This document shows, one piece after another, positions 7,488 through 14,930 of a stretch of DNA of 17,506 nucleotides (position 1 is its first letter; each line of letters begins with the position of its first letter). The stretch comes from Sulfurihydrogenibium yellowstonense SS-5 (GTDB lineage: Bacteria; Aquificota; Aquificia; Aquificales; Hydrogenothermaceae): assembly GCF_000173615.1 (NCBI RefSeq), contig NZ_ABZS01000005.1, positions 1-17,506 of the forward strand. Direction: 5' to 3'. The position numbers and the translations under genes were made by a program. A model generated the notes under the pieces. It saw only the letters and a program-made list of their open reading frames with translations. It did no database searches and had not been told where the DNA came from.

Positions 7488-7992
7488 ACAAGAGAATAAA
7501 CCTGAAGACAACCAAGAAGATTTAGCAGCTGCTTGGTCTGAAATGTTAAATGAAAGTGAGAAAAAGGGAGGGTCGCAGGAAGATTTGGCAGCTCAGTGGT
7601 CTGAAATGTTGAATAAAGATAAAAATGAATCTGTTGACGCAGATATTCATCAAACGCTGTTAAAAAAATCAGAAAAAAAAGAAAGCTTTACAAAAGAAGA
7701 ATTTAGTCCAGAAATTTTAAATAAACTTGATATTCTTTTAGATATTCCTATTACAATTACAGTAGAAATAGGCTCAAAATCTATGCCTATAGAAGAGATT
7801 TTGAAACTTGCTCCAAGTTCTGTGATAGACTTAGACAGATATTTAAATGAACCTATAGATTTAAAAGTAAATGGTGTTCTTGTTGCAAAAGGGGAGCTTT
7901 ATCAGGTAGATGATAATTTTGCAATAAAGATAACTGAAATTTTGACGAAAGAAGAAAGGGTAAGACTTGTTTCAAGTCAAATAAGAGGTTAA
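7471..7992 (+). CDS. fliN: Flagellar motor switch protein FliN with duplicated N-terminal motif
   Basis: FliN forms the base of the C-ring and docks the export ATPase complex through FliH. The C-terminal SpoA domain covers about residues 84-168 (LDILLDIPITITVEIG ... LAPSSVIDLDR ... EPIDLKVNGVLVAKGE), typical of FliN. The N-terminal extension carries a tandem duplication: QEDLAAAWSEMLN (15-27) and QEDLAAQWSEMLN (36-48), 12 of 13 identical. A similar D-x-W/A-x-x-L segment near the FliN N-terminus of other bacteria is implicated in FliH contact; equating it with this repeat is inference. At 173 residues it is longer than the 137 of E. coli. ATG 7471 has AAGGAG at 7458-7463; a later ATG at 7480 is too close to its GGAGG. 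Confidence 0.94.
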   Translation: MEEMDKQENKPEDNQEDLAAAWSEMLNESEKKGGSQEDLAAQWSEMLNKDKNESVDADIHQTLLKKSEKKESFTKEEFSPEILNKLDILLDIPITITVEIGSKSMPIEEILKLAPSSVIDLDRYLNEPIDLKVNGVLVAKGELYQVDDNFAIKITEILTKEERVRLVSSQIRG

Positions 7993-7996
7993 AAAA

Positions 7997-8707
7997 ATGG
8001 CAATAAATTTTCAACCAATTTATATTCTTGCTTCAGGTGGAGAAAGAGCTACAGAACAGCTTGATACAACTACAAACAATATAGCCAACAGCAATACGCC
8101 CGGCTTTAAAAAACTTCTCCTTAGAGAAATGAGTCAAAAAATACCAGAAAATAAAGGAAAAGTTGGAGATCTACTTGTTTTTCCACGTTTTATGGATAGT
8201 CCGGTTTTAAACTTTCAAGGACCATTAATTAAAACAGAAAATAATTTAGACTTAGCGATTGTAGGAGATGGATTTTTTACAGTTGAAAGCGCTATAGGAA
8301 GATACTACACAAGAAATGGTCATTTTTCAATAAATCAGGAAGGCTATTTGGTAGATGTAAATGGTGCTTATGTTTTAGATGAGAATTTTAGAAGAATTCA
8401 AATTCAGGATAGCAAATTTCAAATAACGCCTAAAGGCGAGATTTATCAAAATGGACAGATTACAGGAAGAATAAGAGTAGTTAATTTGCAAAATTTACAA
8501 GCTGTAGGAAGCTCATACTATCAAGGACAAGAACAGCAAACAACCAACTTTGAAATAAAACAAGGGTACCTTGAAGGAGCAAACCTGAATGTTGTTAAAG
8601 AAATGGTTGAAATGATTAACAATCATAGAAGATTTGATATATACATGAATCTTGCAAAATCTCTTGATATGTTAGAGGGTAAAGTTAACGAGATTGGAAA
8701 AGCATAA
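7997..8707 (+). CDS. flgF: Flagellar basal-body rod protein FlgF
   Basis: FlgF is a proximal rod protein secreted through the flagellar export apparatus into the periplasm. The 236 residues show the rod/hook N-terminal signature TTTNNIANSNTPGFKK (25-40), the central NLDLAIVGDGFF...YYTRNGHF segment common to FlgE/F/G, and a C-terminal rod helix KEMVEMINNHRRFDIYMNL. It lies immediately before the clear flgG. The N-terminus differs from FlgG (MLRALWTSASGM), and it is shorter, which supports FlgF rather than a second FlgG. There is no Sec signal peptide, as expected. The start ATG follows AGAGG at 7984-7988, 4 nt after the fliN stop. Confidence 0.88.
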   Translation: MAINFQPIYILASGGERATEQLDTTTNNIANSNTPGFKKLLLREMSQKIPENKGKVGDLLVFPRFMDSPVLNFQGPLIKTENNLDLAIVGDGFFTVESAIGRYYTRNGHFSINQEGYLVDVNGAYVLDENFRRIQIQDSKFQITPKGEIYQNGQITGRIRVVNLQNLQAVGSSYYQGQEQQTTNFEIKQGYLEGANLNVVKEMVEMINNHRRFDIYMNLAKSLDMLEGKVNEIGKA

Positions 8708-8727
8708 AAAGTTAAGGAGGTACTAAA

Positions 8728-9528
8728 ATGTTAAGAGCATTATGGACATCAGCGTCAGGGATGGAAGCACAACAGACAAATTTAGATGTGATTTCTCACA
8801 ACATAGCTAACGTGAATACAGTTGGATTTAAAAGAAGTAGAGCTAATTTCGAAGATTTGATCTATCAAGATGTGAGAGACCCGGGTGTTTTAAGCTCAAC
8901 TCAGAATAGAGTTCCGGCAGGGATTCAGATAGGTTTAGGCGTGAAAGTGTCTGATGTTGCAAAAATGTTTTCTCAGGGAAGTTTGATGAAAACAGATAAT
9001 CCTTTGGATGTTGCGATACAAGGTGAAGGATTTTTCAAAATAGAAATGCCTGATGGAAGCGAAGCTTTTACAAGGGCTGGAAATTTCCAACTAGATAACG
9101 AAGGATATATAGTAAATCCAGAAGGATATAGATTAAGTCCAAACATACAAATTTCAGCTCCAGAAACAGTTTTAAACATTTCTATAAGTCCAAATGGAAA
9201 AGTTATCGTAGTTAGAAATAGCGGTGGACAACAGACAACGGAAGAAGTTGGAAATATAAAGCTTTACAAATTCATAAACCCGGCGGGACTTAAAGCAATA
9301 GGGGGAAATCTATTTAAGTATACAGAAGCTTCCGGACAACCTATAGAAGGAGACCCAAATACTGATGCTTTTGGAAAGCTTACACAAGGATTTTTAGAAA
9401 TGTCTAACGTAAACATAGTAGAAGAAATGGTAAATCTAATAGTAGCACAAAGAGCTTACGAAGTTAACTCGAAAGGTATTATTACGGCAGACGAAATGCT
9501 TAGGACCGTAAGTACATTGAAAAGTTAA
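8728..9528 (+). CDS. flgG: Flagellar distal rod protein FlgG
   Basis: FlgG forms the distal rod that crosses the P and L rings. At 266 residues it is close to the 260 of E. coli. The N-terminal MLRALWTSASGMEAQQTNLD and SHNIANVNTVGFKRSR, the NPLDVAIQGEGFF core, and the C-terminal NVNIVEEMVNLIVAQRAYE are classical FlgG. A perfect Shine-Dalgarno AAGGAGGT (8714-8721) lies 6 nt before the ATG, the strongest ribosome binding site in the window. Last gene of the fliG block; its stop codon falls inside the left member of a direct-repeat pair (9525-9539). Confidence 0.97.
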   Translation: MLRALWTSASGMEAQQTNLDVISHNIANVNTVGFKRSRANFEDLIYQDVRDPGVLSSTQNRVPAGIQIGLGVKVSDVAKMFSQGSLMKTDNPLDVAIQGEGFFKIEMPDGSEAFTRAGNFQLDNEGYIVNPEGYRLSPNIQISAPETVLNISISPNGKVIVVRNSGGQQTTEEVGNIKLYKFINPAGLKAIGGNLFKYTEASGQPIEGDPNTDAFGKLTQGFLEMSNVNIVEEMVNLIVAQRAYEVNSKGIITADEMLRTVSTLKS

Positions 9529-9742
9529 TAATTTTTAGATTAATGCTTTGGGTAAAAAATTAGCGGTTTTCATAGAATTTAAAAAGGAGATTCTTCGGAC
9601 TTACGTCCTCAGGATAACAGGAAAAGGTTGATTGCAAGCATCATAGAATTCGTCATTCTGCAGGTGGCGAAGAATCTCCTATTTTTATTGAATTTATTAC
9701 CTAATGAATAATTACTTTAATGAGAGATTGATAATTTTTAGA
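9525..9742. repeat. Flanking direct repeats around composite copy 2
   Basis: TTAATAATTTTTAGA (9525-9539) and TTGATAATTTTTAGA (9728-9742) match at 14 of 15 positions and enclose composite copy 2. The left copy overlaps the flgG stop codon. The pair does not abut the element ends (7 nt on the left, 23 nt on the right), so its reading as a target-site duplication is tentative. Confidence 0.45.
9547..9704. repeat. Composite inverted-repeat element, copy 2
   Basis: The ends are TTTGGGTAAAAAATT (9547-9561) and AATTTATTACCTAA (9691-9704). The - core unit has stem ATTCT/AGGAT (9590-9594, 9611-9615) with inner GGAC/GTCC (9597-9600, 9605-9608) around TTAC. The + core unit is at 9651-9679. The spacer is longer (about 30 bp) than in copies 1 and 3. 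It occupies the flgG-flgA gap. Confidence 0.78.
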
Positions 9743-9768
9743 AGATTGAATAAATTAAGGATAAAAAG

Positions 9769-10281
9769 ATGAGTGCAAAACTTTGGAACATAGTTTTATT
9801 GCTTGTTTTACTTACAATTTTTTATGTAAAAGCTGGCGAAAGGCTTGAAAAAGCTAAAAATATGGCTTTAGAGTATGCAAAGGAAAATTATAAAGATGTT
9901 GAGATAATAGACGTAGTTAAAATACCACAGAGTTATGAGGAAAAGTTAAGTAAAGATTTTAATAAAGTTGAATGTAAAAGCAAAGGAAAAAGCAGTATTT
10001 ATCTGTATTTAGATTGTACTTATTTGAAAGATGAAGAAATAGTTGCAACGATCCCTATTACGTTTAGAATATCAGCTACTACAAAATATAAAATTGTAAA
10101 AAATCAAAAAGTCGGCATAGTTTATTTGAATAAAAACATAAAAATACAAATGCTTGGCGTAGCTCTTGAAAACGGTAAAGAAGGGGATTACATTAAAGTT
10201 AAAAATATATCTACAGGTAAAGAATTGGTAGGAAAAGTTATCTCTAATGATACTGTTTTGATAGAAGCAAGCAGGGAGTAA
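9769..10281 (+). CDS. flgA: P-ring assembly chaperone FlgA (short form)
   Basis: FlgA is a periplasmic chaperone that assists FlgI assembly into the P-ring. A Sec signal peptide is visible at residues 1-22 (hydrophobic WNIVLLLVLLTIFYV, likely cleavage after VKA). The C-terminal SAF-type domain (about 105-168) contains the family pattern GKEGDYIKVKNISTGKELVG followed by KVISNDTVLI. At 170 residues it is shorter than the 219 of E. coli, the difference lying in the N-terminal half. Two cysteines (about residues 69 and 84) could form a disulfide. AAGGATA precedes the ATG. It sits 4 nt before flgH, and with FlgI further on this supports the call although overall similarity is low in this family. 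Confidence 0.85.
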   Translation: MSAKLWNIVLLLVLLTIFYVKAGERLEKAKNMALEYAKENYKDVEIIDVVKIPQSYEEKLSKDFNKVECKSKGKSSIYLYLDCTYLKDEEIVATIPITFRISATTKYKIVKNQKVGIVYLNKNIKIQMLGVALENGKEGDYIKVKNISTGKELVGKVISNDTVLIEASRE

Positions 10282-10285
10282 GAAA

Positions 10286-10960
10286 ATGAAAAGGTTATTA
10301 CTGTTATTCGGAGTAATAGGTTTTATCACAGTAGGATGTGCAAAAAAAACGTCAGAGTATGGAAAGCCATTTAACCCAAATCCACCCGAGATAGAGCAGG
10401 AAAAAGTTGTAAGAACACCCGGCTCTTTATACACAGGTACTTACAACAATTTATTTTCCGATTCTAAAGCTTTCACGGTTGGAGATATTATAACAATAAG
10501 AGTTGTTGAAAACATAGCCGGACAGACTGCTTCTAATACAAACACACAAGAGCAACAGAAGATGGATTTAAACGTTCCATCGCCAAAGCTAATGGGTAAA
10601 GATTTAATAAATAAAACTCCAATAGCCGGCATAACAGAGCAAAACTCAGACACCTATAAAGGGTCTGCATCTACAAACAGAAAATCAACTCTAATAGCAA
10701 CAATTTCTGCAAGGGTTACGAAAGTTTATCCAAACGGAAACTTATTTATAGTGGGGAAAAAGGTTGTTAAAGTTAACGATGATTACCAAACACTTGTAAT
10801 TTCAGGCATTGTAAAGCCTACTGATATAATGCAAGATAACTCTGTAGATTCTTCAAGAATTTCGGATATGTATGTAGAGTACAATGGGAGAAGTTATATG
10901 GCAGATAGCTCAAGACCGGGCTGGTTAGCACAATTCTTAAAAAGAATCTGGCCGTTTTAA
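10286..10960 (+). CDS. flgH: Flagellar L-ring lipoprotein FlgH
   Basis: FlgH forms the outer-membrane L-ring, so the organism has a Gram-negative envelope. A lipoprotein signal peptide is visible: MKRLLLLFGVIGFITVGC with the lipobox TVGC and lipidated Cys18. Family segments include SLYTGTYNNLFSDSKAFTVGDI (about 51-72), TIRVVENIAGQTAS, NGNLFIVGKKVVKVN, LVISGIVKPTDI and the terminal GWLAQFLKRIWPF. At 224 residues it matches the usual 220-235. The ATG follows GGGAG overlapping the flgA stop, so translation is likely coupled. Confidence 0.97.
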   Translation: MKRLLLLFGVIGFITVGCAKKTSEYGKPFNPNPPEIEQEKVVRTPGSLYTGTYNNLFSDSKAFTVGDIITIRVVENIAGQTASNTNTQEQQKMDLNVPSPKLMGKDLINKTPIAGITEQNSDTYKGSASTNRKSTLIATISARVTKVYPNGNLFIVGKKVVKVNDDYQTLVISGIVKPTDIMQDNSVDSSRISDMYVEYNGRSYMADSSRPGWLAQFLKRIWPF

Positions 10961-10987
10961 GATAATGCTTATAATTGGCAGTCACAC

Positions 10988-11188
10988 TAAAAATAATATA
11001 AAATAACCTTTATACCTTGGGTGATAAATCAGCGGTTTTTGTAAAATTTAAAAATGAGATCCTTTAGACTTACGGCCTCAGGATGACAAGGAACAATCTA
11101 ATTTCGTCATTCTGCAGCCGGCGAAGAAACTCAAGTTTTTGTTGAATTTCTCAACAGACGTATTAAAAATAATTTAAAATAACTTTAT
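10988..11188. repeat. Flanking direct repeats around composite copy 3
   Basis: 10988-11013 (TAAAAATAATATAAAATAAC then CTTTAT) and 11164-11188 (TAAAAATAATTTAAAATAAC then TTTAT) are identical except for one substitution and one missing base. They flank composite copy 3: the left copy abuts it and the right copy begins about 5 nt after its end. This is the longest and best-preserved of the flanking pairs. All sequence in it is A/T except one or two bases, so some similarity by chance is expected, but not over 25 aligned positions. Confidence 0.6.
11014..11158. repeat. Composite inverted-repeat element, copy 3
   Basis: The ends are ACCTTGGGTGATAAAT (11014-11029) and AATTTCTCAAC (11145-11155). 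The left arm again shows CAGCGGTTTTTGTAAAATTT. The - core unit is at 11056-11088 and the + core unit at 11106-11132, with a short spacer (ACAAGGAACAATCTAATTTC) nearly identical to that of copy 1, which suggests recent common origin. The inner stem of the - unit (AGAC/GGCC) is partly unpaired here. Confidence 0.8.
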
Positions 11189-11215
11189 GAAAATTGAATA
11201 AATGAAAGTTAAAGA

Positions 11216-11272
11216 GTTATCTTTCTAAAGCTGATGAAGAATCTCCTGCTTTTATTTAATTTTTACCTTACA
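11216..11272 (+). repeat. Right-half remnant of a composite element
   Basis: TTATCTTTCTAAAGCTGATG then AAGAATCTCCTGCTTTTATT and TAATTTTTACCTTA match the right half of the composite elements (degenerate + core, then the CTCCTxCTTTTA and AATTT...ACCT end). No left half precedes it. It ends 41 nt before the flgI start, within the region where the flgI promoter and leader must lie. Confidence 0.65.
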
Positions 11273-11312
11273 TAGCTTTTCACAAAAGATGATTATTAGG
11301 AGAATTAAAGGG

Positions 11313-12404
11313 ATGTGGAAAAAGGTCTTAATTGCAATAGTTCTTATAACAAGCCTTTCTTTTGCTACTGAAGTAAAAATCCGAGACGAAGTATACGTTG
11401 AAGGTTTTAGACCAAACTATCTTACCGGATATGGTATAGTCGTTGGTTTGAATGGAACTGGGGATGGGACTACAAGCAGATACACATTAATCAGTATAGC
11501 CAATATGTTAAGAAAGCTTGGAATTTACATAGACCCTACCCAAGTAAGAACAAAAAACGCTGCTGCTGTTATGGTTACTGCTAACCTACCACCATTTGCT
11601 AAGCCAGGGATGGCAATAGATGTCCAAGTAGCATCGATTGGTGATGCAAAAGATATTGCTAATGGTTTATTAATAAGAACGCCTCTTTATGGACCGGATG
11701 GGAAGATCTACGCCTTTGCACAAGGACCTGTATCAACCGGCGGTGGCTTTTTAGAATCAAATAAAGGTGGAAAGGTTCAAAAAGGATTTCCAACCGCAGG
11801 CATTATTCCAAACGGTGCAATCGTTGAAGAAGAGTTGCCATTTGACTTTAATTCTATGACAGAAGTGACCTTAAGTCTTAAAAATCCAAGTTTCTCAAAG
11901 GCTCAAGAAATTGCCAAAGTAATAAATCAAAAATATCCAGGATTAGCAGTTGTTCAAGACCCTACTTCAATAAAAGTTAGACTGCCGCAAACCAAAAATA
12001 AAACAGAATTTTTAGCAGAGATTTTAGACCTAAAAATAAAAACCGATAAAGACAATGTACCAACTATAGTATTTTACGAAAAAACAGGAACTGTAATAAT
12101 GAGTGGAGATGTAGTTATAGACACTCCTGTTTACGTATCGCATGGAAGTATTTATGTTACAGTAGAAAAAACGCCTGTAATCTCACAACCACCACCTTTA
12201 TCCGATGGCCAAACAGTAGTGACCCAAGGGGTAACTACTAAAGTTCAAGAAGAAAAAGGTAGAATTATATCCATAGAATCAGCAAAACTTTCTGATTTAG
12301 TAAAAGCATTGAATGATTTAGGAGTTTCTCCATACGATTTAATAGCAATACTGCAAGCCATAAAAGCCGCAGGTAAATTACACGCAGAAATAAAAGTAAT
12401 GTAA
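11313..12404 (+). CDS. flgI: Flagellar P-ring protein FlgI
   Basis: FlgI builds the periplasmic P-ring around the rod. The product is 363 residues from ATG 11313, matching the 365 of E. coli. A Sec signal peptide MWKKVLIAIVLITSLSFA is followed by TEVKIRDE. Conserved stretches include LTGYGIVVGLNGTGDGT, NAAAVMVTANLPPFAKPGMAIDVQVASIGDA, GPVSTGGG and the C-terminal LSDLVKALNDLGVSPYDLIAILQAIKAAGKLHAEI. I prefer 11313 to the upstream ATG 11289 because AGGAG (11298-11302) lies before it, the signal peptide is then canonical, and no ribosome binding site precedes 11289. First gene of the block flgI-flgJ-flhA-flhF-flhG. Confidence 0.96.
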   Translation: MWKKVLIAIVLITSLSFATEVKIRDEVYVEGFRPNYLTGYGIVVGLNGTGDGTTSRYTLISIANMLRKLGIYIDPTQVRTKNAAAVMVTANLPPFAKPGMAIDVQVASIGDAKDIANGLLIRTPLYGPDGKIYAFAQGPVSTGGGFLESNKGGKVQKGFPTAGIIPNGAIVEEELPFDFNSMTEVTLSLKNPSFSKAQEIAKVINQKYPGLAVVQDPTSIKVRLPQTKNKTEFLAEILDLKIKTDKDNVPTIVFYEKTGTVIMSGDVVIDTPVYVSHGSIYVTVEKTPVISQPPPLSDGQTVVTQGVTTKVQEEKGRIISIESAKLSDLVKALNDLGVSPYDLIAILQAIKAAGKLHAEIKVM

Positions 12405-12417
12405 GGGGGAGATAGAA

Positions 12418-12846
12418 ATGTTTAAAGACCTTCCACCGTTAGAAGATTTGATAAAAGAGCTAAAAGATATAAAAGATGTAGGTATAAAATCTCAAAAGCG
12501 CAACAATAACAGCTTTGATAAATCTCTGCAGACATATTTGAACCAACCAAAACAAGATGTAATAAAGCCTATAAAATCTTACTTTGACTTAAAATCTATA
12601 CAAGAATCAAAAACACCGGAGGAAGTTGCAAATACATTTCAAACAATCTTCTTTGAAATGATGCTTAAAGAGATGAAAAACGGCCTTTTTGAATTTTCAT
12701 CTTCAGATTTTGGAAATAAGATGTATATGGATATGTTTTTTATGCAGCTTGCTCAGGTAATGGCGGATTCTAACCAAATTGGACTTAAGGATTATATACT
12801 TAATGCTATTAACAATTACACTAAAAACTCAAAACCAGAAGGTTAA
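12418..12846 (+). CDS. flgJ: Rod-assembly protein FlgJ, N-terminal domain only
   Basis: Residues about 60-130 form the rod-binding domain: EEVANTFQTIFFEMMLKEMK, a GNKMYMDMFFMQLAQVMA segment and IGLKDYI. This domain of FlgJ acts as a scaffold/cap during rod growth. The 142-residue protein has no muramidase (glucosaminidase) domain, which in enteric FlgJ opens the peptidoglycan for the rod. Single-domain FlgJ is known from several other phyla, which use a separate lytic enzyme; none is encoded in this window. The start ATG follows GGGGGAGA, 13 nt after flgI, and the flhA start lies 2 nt after its stop. Confidence 0.88.
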   Translation: MFKDLPPLEDLIKELKDIKDVGIKSQKRNNNSFDKSLQTYLNQPKQDVIKPIKSYFDLKSIQESKTPEEVANTFQTIFFEMMLKEMKNGLFEFSSSDFGNKMYMDMFFMQLAQVMADSNQIGLKDYILNAINNYTKNSKPEG

Positions 12847-12848
12847 AA

Positions 12849-14930
12849 TTGGATAGAGTTTTACCTATTTTTGACAAAATAAACCAAAATTCAGATGCGA
12901 TAATTATCGTTTTTATACTTATAATTCTTGGTTCTTTAGTTTTACCAGTTCCACCGTTATTGCTTGATATACTTCTTACAATGAGCATTAGCTTTTCCAT
13001 GCTAATTTTAATGGCTACGGTTTATGTTGATAGTCCTTTAAAAATATCTTCTTTTCCTTCTTTACTTTTGCTTGCAACACTATTTAGATTATCTTTAAAC
13101 GTTGCATCAACAAGAAGAATTTTACTGCATGGACACGAAGGACCAGATGCAGCAGGGCACGTTATACAGTCTTTCGGGCAGTTTGTCGTTGGTGGTAGTT
13201 ATGTAGTTGGTATTATAGTGTTTTTAGTGCTTGTAATCATCAACTTTATTGTTATCACAAAAGGTACAGAAAGAATTTCAGAAGTGGCTGCAAGGTTTAC
13301 GCTCGATGCTATGCCGGGTAAACAGATGAGTATAGATGCAGACTTAAATAGCGGTCTTATAGATGAGAAAGAAGCTCAAAGAAGACGTCAAGAAATTCAA
13401 AGAGAAGCAGATTTTTATGGGGCGATGGATGGTGCAACTAAGTTTATTCGTGGCGATGCTATAGCTGCAATAATCATTACCTTTATAAATATGATTGGTG
13501 GAATCATAATTGGAATGGTTCAAAAAGGAATGGATTTCCAATCGGCATTACAAAACTTTACAATTTTAACAATAGGTGATGGATTGGTGTCCCAAATACC
13601 GGCTCTTATCACGTCAACAGCTGCAGGTTTAATGGTTACCCGTGCTGCTTCAGAAACAAACCTTGGTAAAGAAATATTTACACAGCTAACAAGTATTCCA
13701 AAAGCCTTATGGATGGCGTCAGGTGCTGTGTTTACCATGGGAATTGTTCCAGGTATGCCAACTTTACCATTTTTAATACTTTCGGCAATTCTTGGATTTT
13801 CAGGATACATAATGCATCTAACACTTAAAGAGAGAGAAAAAACAGAGAAAGAAGAAAAAGCTAAAGAAGTTATCAAACAGTTAGAAGAAGAGCAACCGGA
13901 GAGCTATATATCTCCACCGGAAGTTTTAACTTTTGAGATAGGATACAGATTAATCAAATTAGTTGATGAATCACAAGGCGGCGAGCTTATTAAAAGAATA
14001 AAAAATTTAAGAAAACAATTAAGTAAAGAGCTTGGACTGATAGTTCCACCTGTACATATAAAAGATAATTTAGAATTAAAGCCAAATGAATATAGAATTT
14101 TAATTAAAGGTGTAGAAGTAGCAAGGTACGAAGTAGACCCGGATAAATATCTTGCATTGGATACAGGTTCTATTAGAGAAAAAGTAGAAGGCGTTCCAAC
14201 AAAAGACCCGGCCTTTGGGTTAAATGCTTTATGGATAGACGAAGCTAACAAAGACAGGGCAAAGCTAAACGGATATACAGTTGTAGATGTACCTACCGTA
14301 ATAGTTACTCATTTATCAGAAATAATCAAAAGATACTCTTACGAAATACTTACAAGAATGCAAGTTAAAGAAATCATTGATAATATTGCAAAAAGTTATC
14401 CTATAATAAAGGATATTATTCCATCACAAGTTCCTTTAAACATACTTCATAAAGTTCTTCAAAATCTTTTAAAAGAAGGAATTCCTATTACAGATATCAT
14501 TACTATTGTAGAGGCATTAGCAGATAATATAAACAAAACACAAGACCCGGATATCTTAACTGAGTACGTTCGCGCAGCATTAAGCAGAATGATTACTTCG
14601 ATGTTTGCCAAAAACGGACAACTTACAGCATTAATACTTGGAAATAAAACTCAAGAGTATTTAATAAATTTACTTAAAGAGAACGATTGGCAGATGCCAC
14701 CATTAAATCCTGTTTTTGTTCAAAAGTTAATAACAGAAATATCCAAACATTTAGAAAACTTTATTATTCAGGGCGCAACCCCTGTATTATTAACATCTCC
14801 AAACGTAAGAAGATATATCAAGCAAATCATCGAAAACTATATACCTAACTTACAAGTTTTGTCTTATTCAGAGATTGATAGTAAAATAAAATTAAATATT
14901 ATTGGAGTTGTGGAAGTAGATGGAACCTAA
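12849..14930 (+). CDS. flhA: Flagellar type III export gate protein FlhA
   Basis: FlhA is the large inner-membrane subunit of the flagellar export gate; its cytoplasmic domain forms the nonameric ring that receives chaperone-substrate complexes. The 693 residues match the family. The N-terminal half (about 1-325) holds multiple hydrophobic segments, for example AIIIVFILIILGSLVLPV, YVVGIIVFLVLVIINFIVI and AAIIITFINMIGGIIIGMV. The FHIPEP signature runs from R149 (RFTLDAMPGKQMSIDADL). The C-terminal half is soluble. The start is TTG 12849; AGAAGG at the end of flgJ is its probable ribosome binding site. The last 11 nt overlap flhF, indicating coupled translation. Confidence 0.97.
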   Translation: MDRVLPIFDKINQNSDAIIIVFILIILGSLVLPVPPLLLDILLTMSISFSMLILMATVYVDSPLKISSFPSLLLLATLFRLSLNVASTRRILLHGHEGPDAAGHVIQSFGQFVVGGSYVVGIIVFLVLVIINFIVITKGTERISEVAARFTLDAMPGKQMSIDADLNSGLIDEKEAQRRRQEIQREADFYGAMDGATKFIRGDAIAAIIITFINMIGGIIIGMVQKGMDFQSALQNFTILTIGDGLVSQIPALITSTAAGLMVTRAASETNLGKEIFTQLTSIPKALWMASGAVFTMGIVPGMPTLPFLILSAILGFSGYIMHLTLKEREKTEKEEKAKEVIKQLEEEQPESYISPPEVLTFEIGYRLIKLVDESQGGELIKRIKNLRKQLSKELGLIVPPVHIKDNLELKPNEYRILIKGVEVARYEVDPDKYLALDTGSIREKVEGVPTKDPAFGLNALWIDEANKDRAKLNGYTVVDVPTVIVTHLSEIIKRYSYEILTRMQVKEIIDNIAKSYPIIKDIIPSQVPLNILHKVLQNLLKEGIPITDIITIVEALADNINKTQDPDILTEYVRAALSRMITSMFAKNGQLTALILGNKTQEYLINLLKENDWQMPPLNPVFVQKLITEISKHLENFIIQGATPVLLTSPNVRRYIKQIIENYIPNLQVLSYSEIDSKIKLNIIGVVEVDGT

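Noticed and set aside
9728..9756. Sigma-70 promoter for flgA (TTGATA, 17 bp, TAAATT)
   Set aside because: The predicted start would lie only about 6 nt from the flgA ATG, leaving no room for the ribosome binding site, and the -35 is part of the flanking direct repeat.
10965..10985. Sigma-54 promoter (TTGGCAGTCACAC)
   Set aside because: The GG of the -24 element is present but no TTGC -12 element follows at the right distance; no good sigma-54 or sigma-28 site was found in the gaps.
13344..14251. Antisense open frames opposite flhA
   Set aside because: They lie opposite strongly conserved FlhA coding sequence and resemble no protein family; they are mirror frames.
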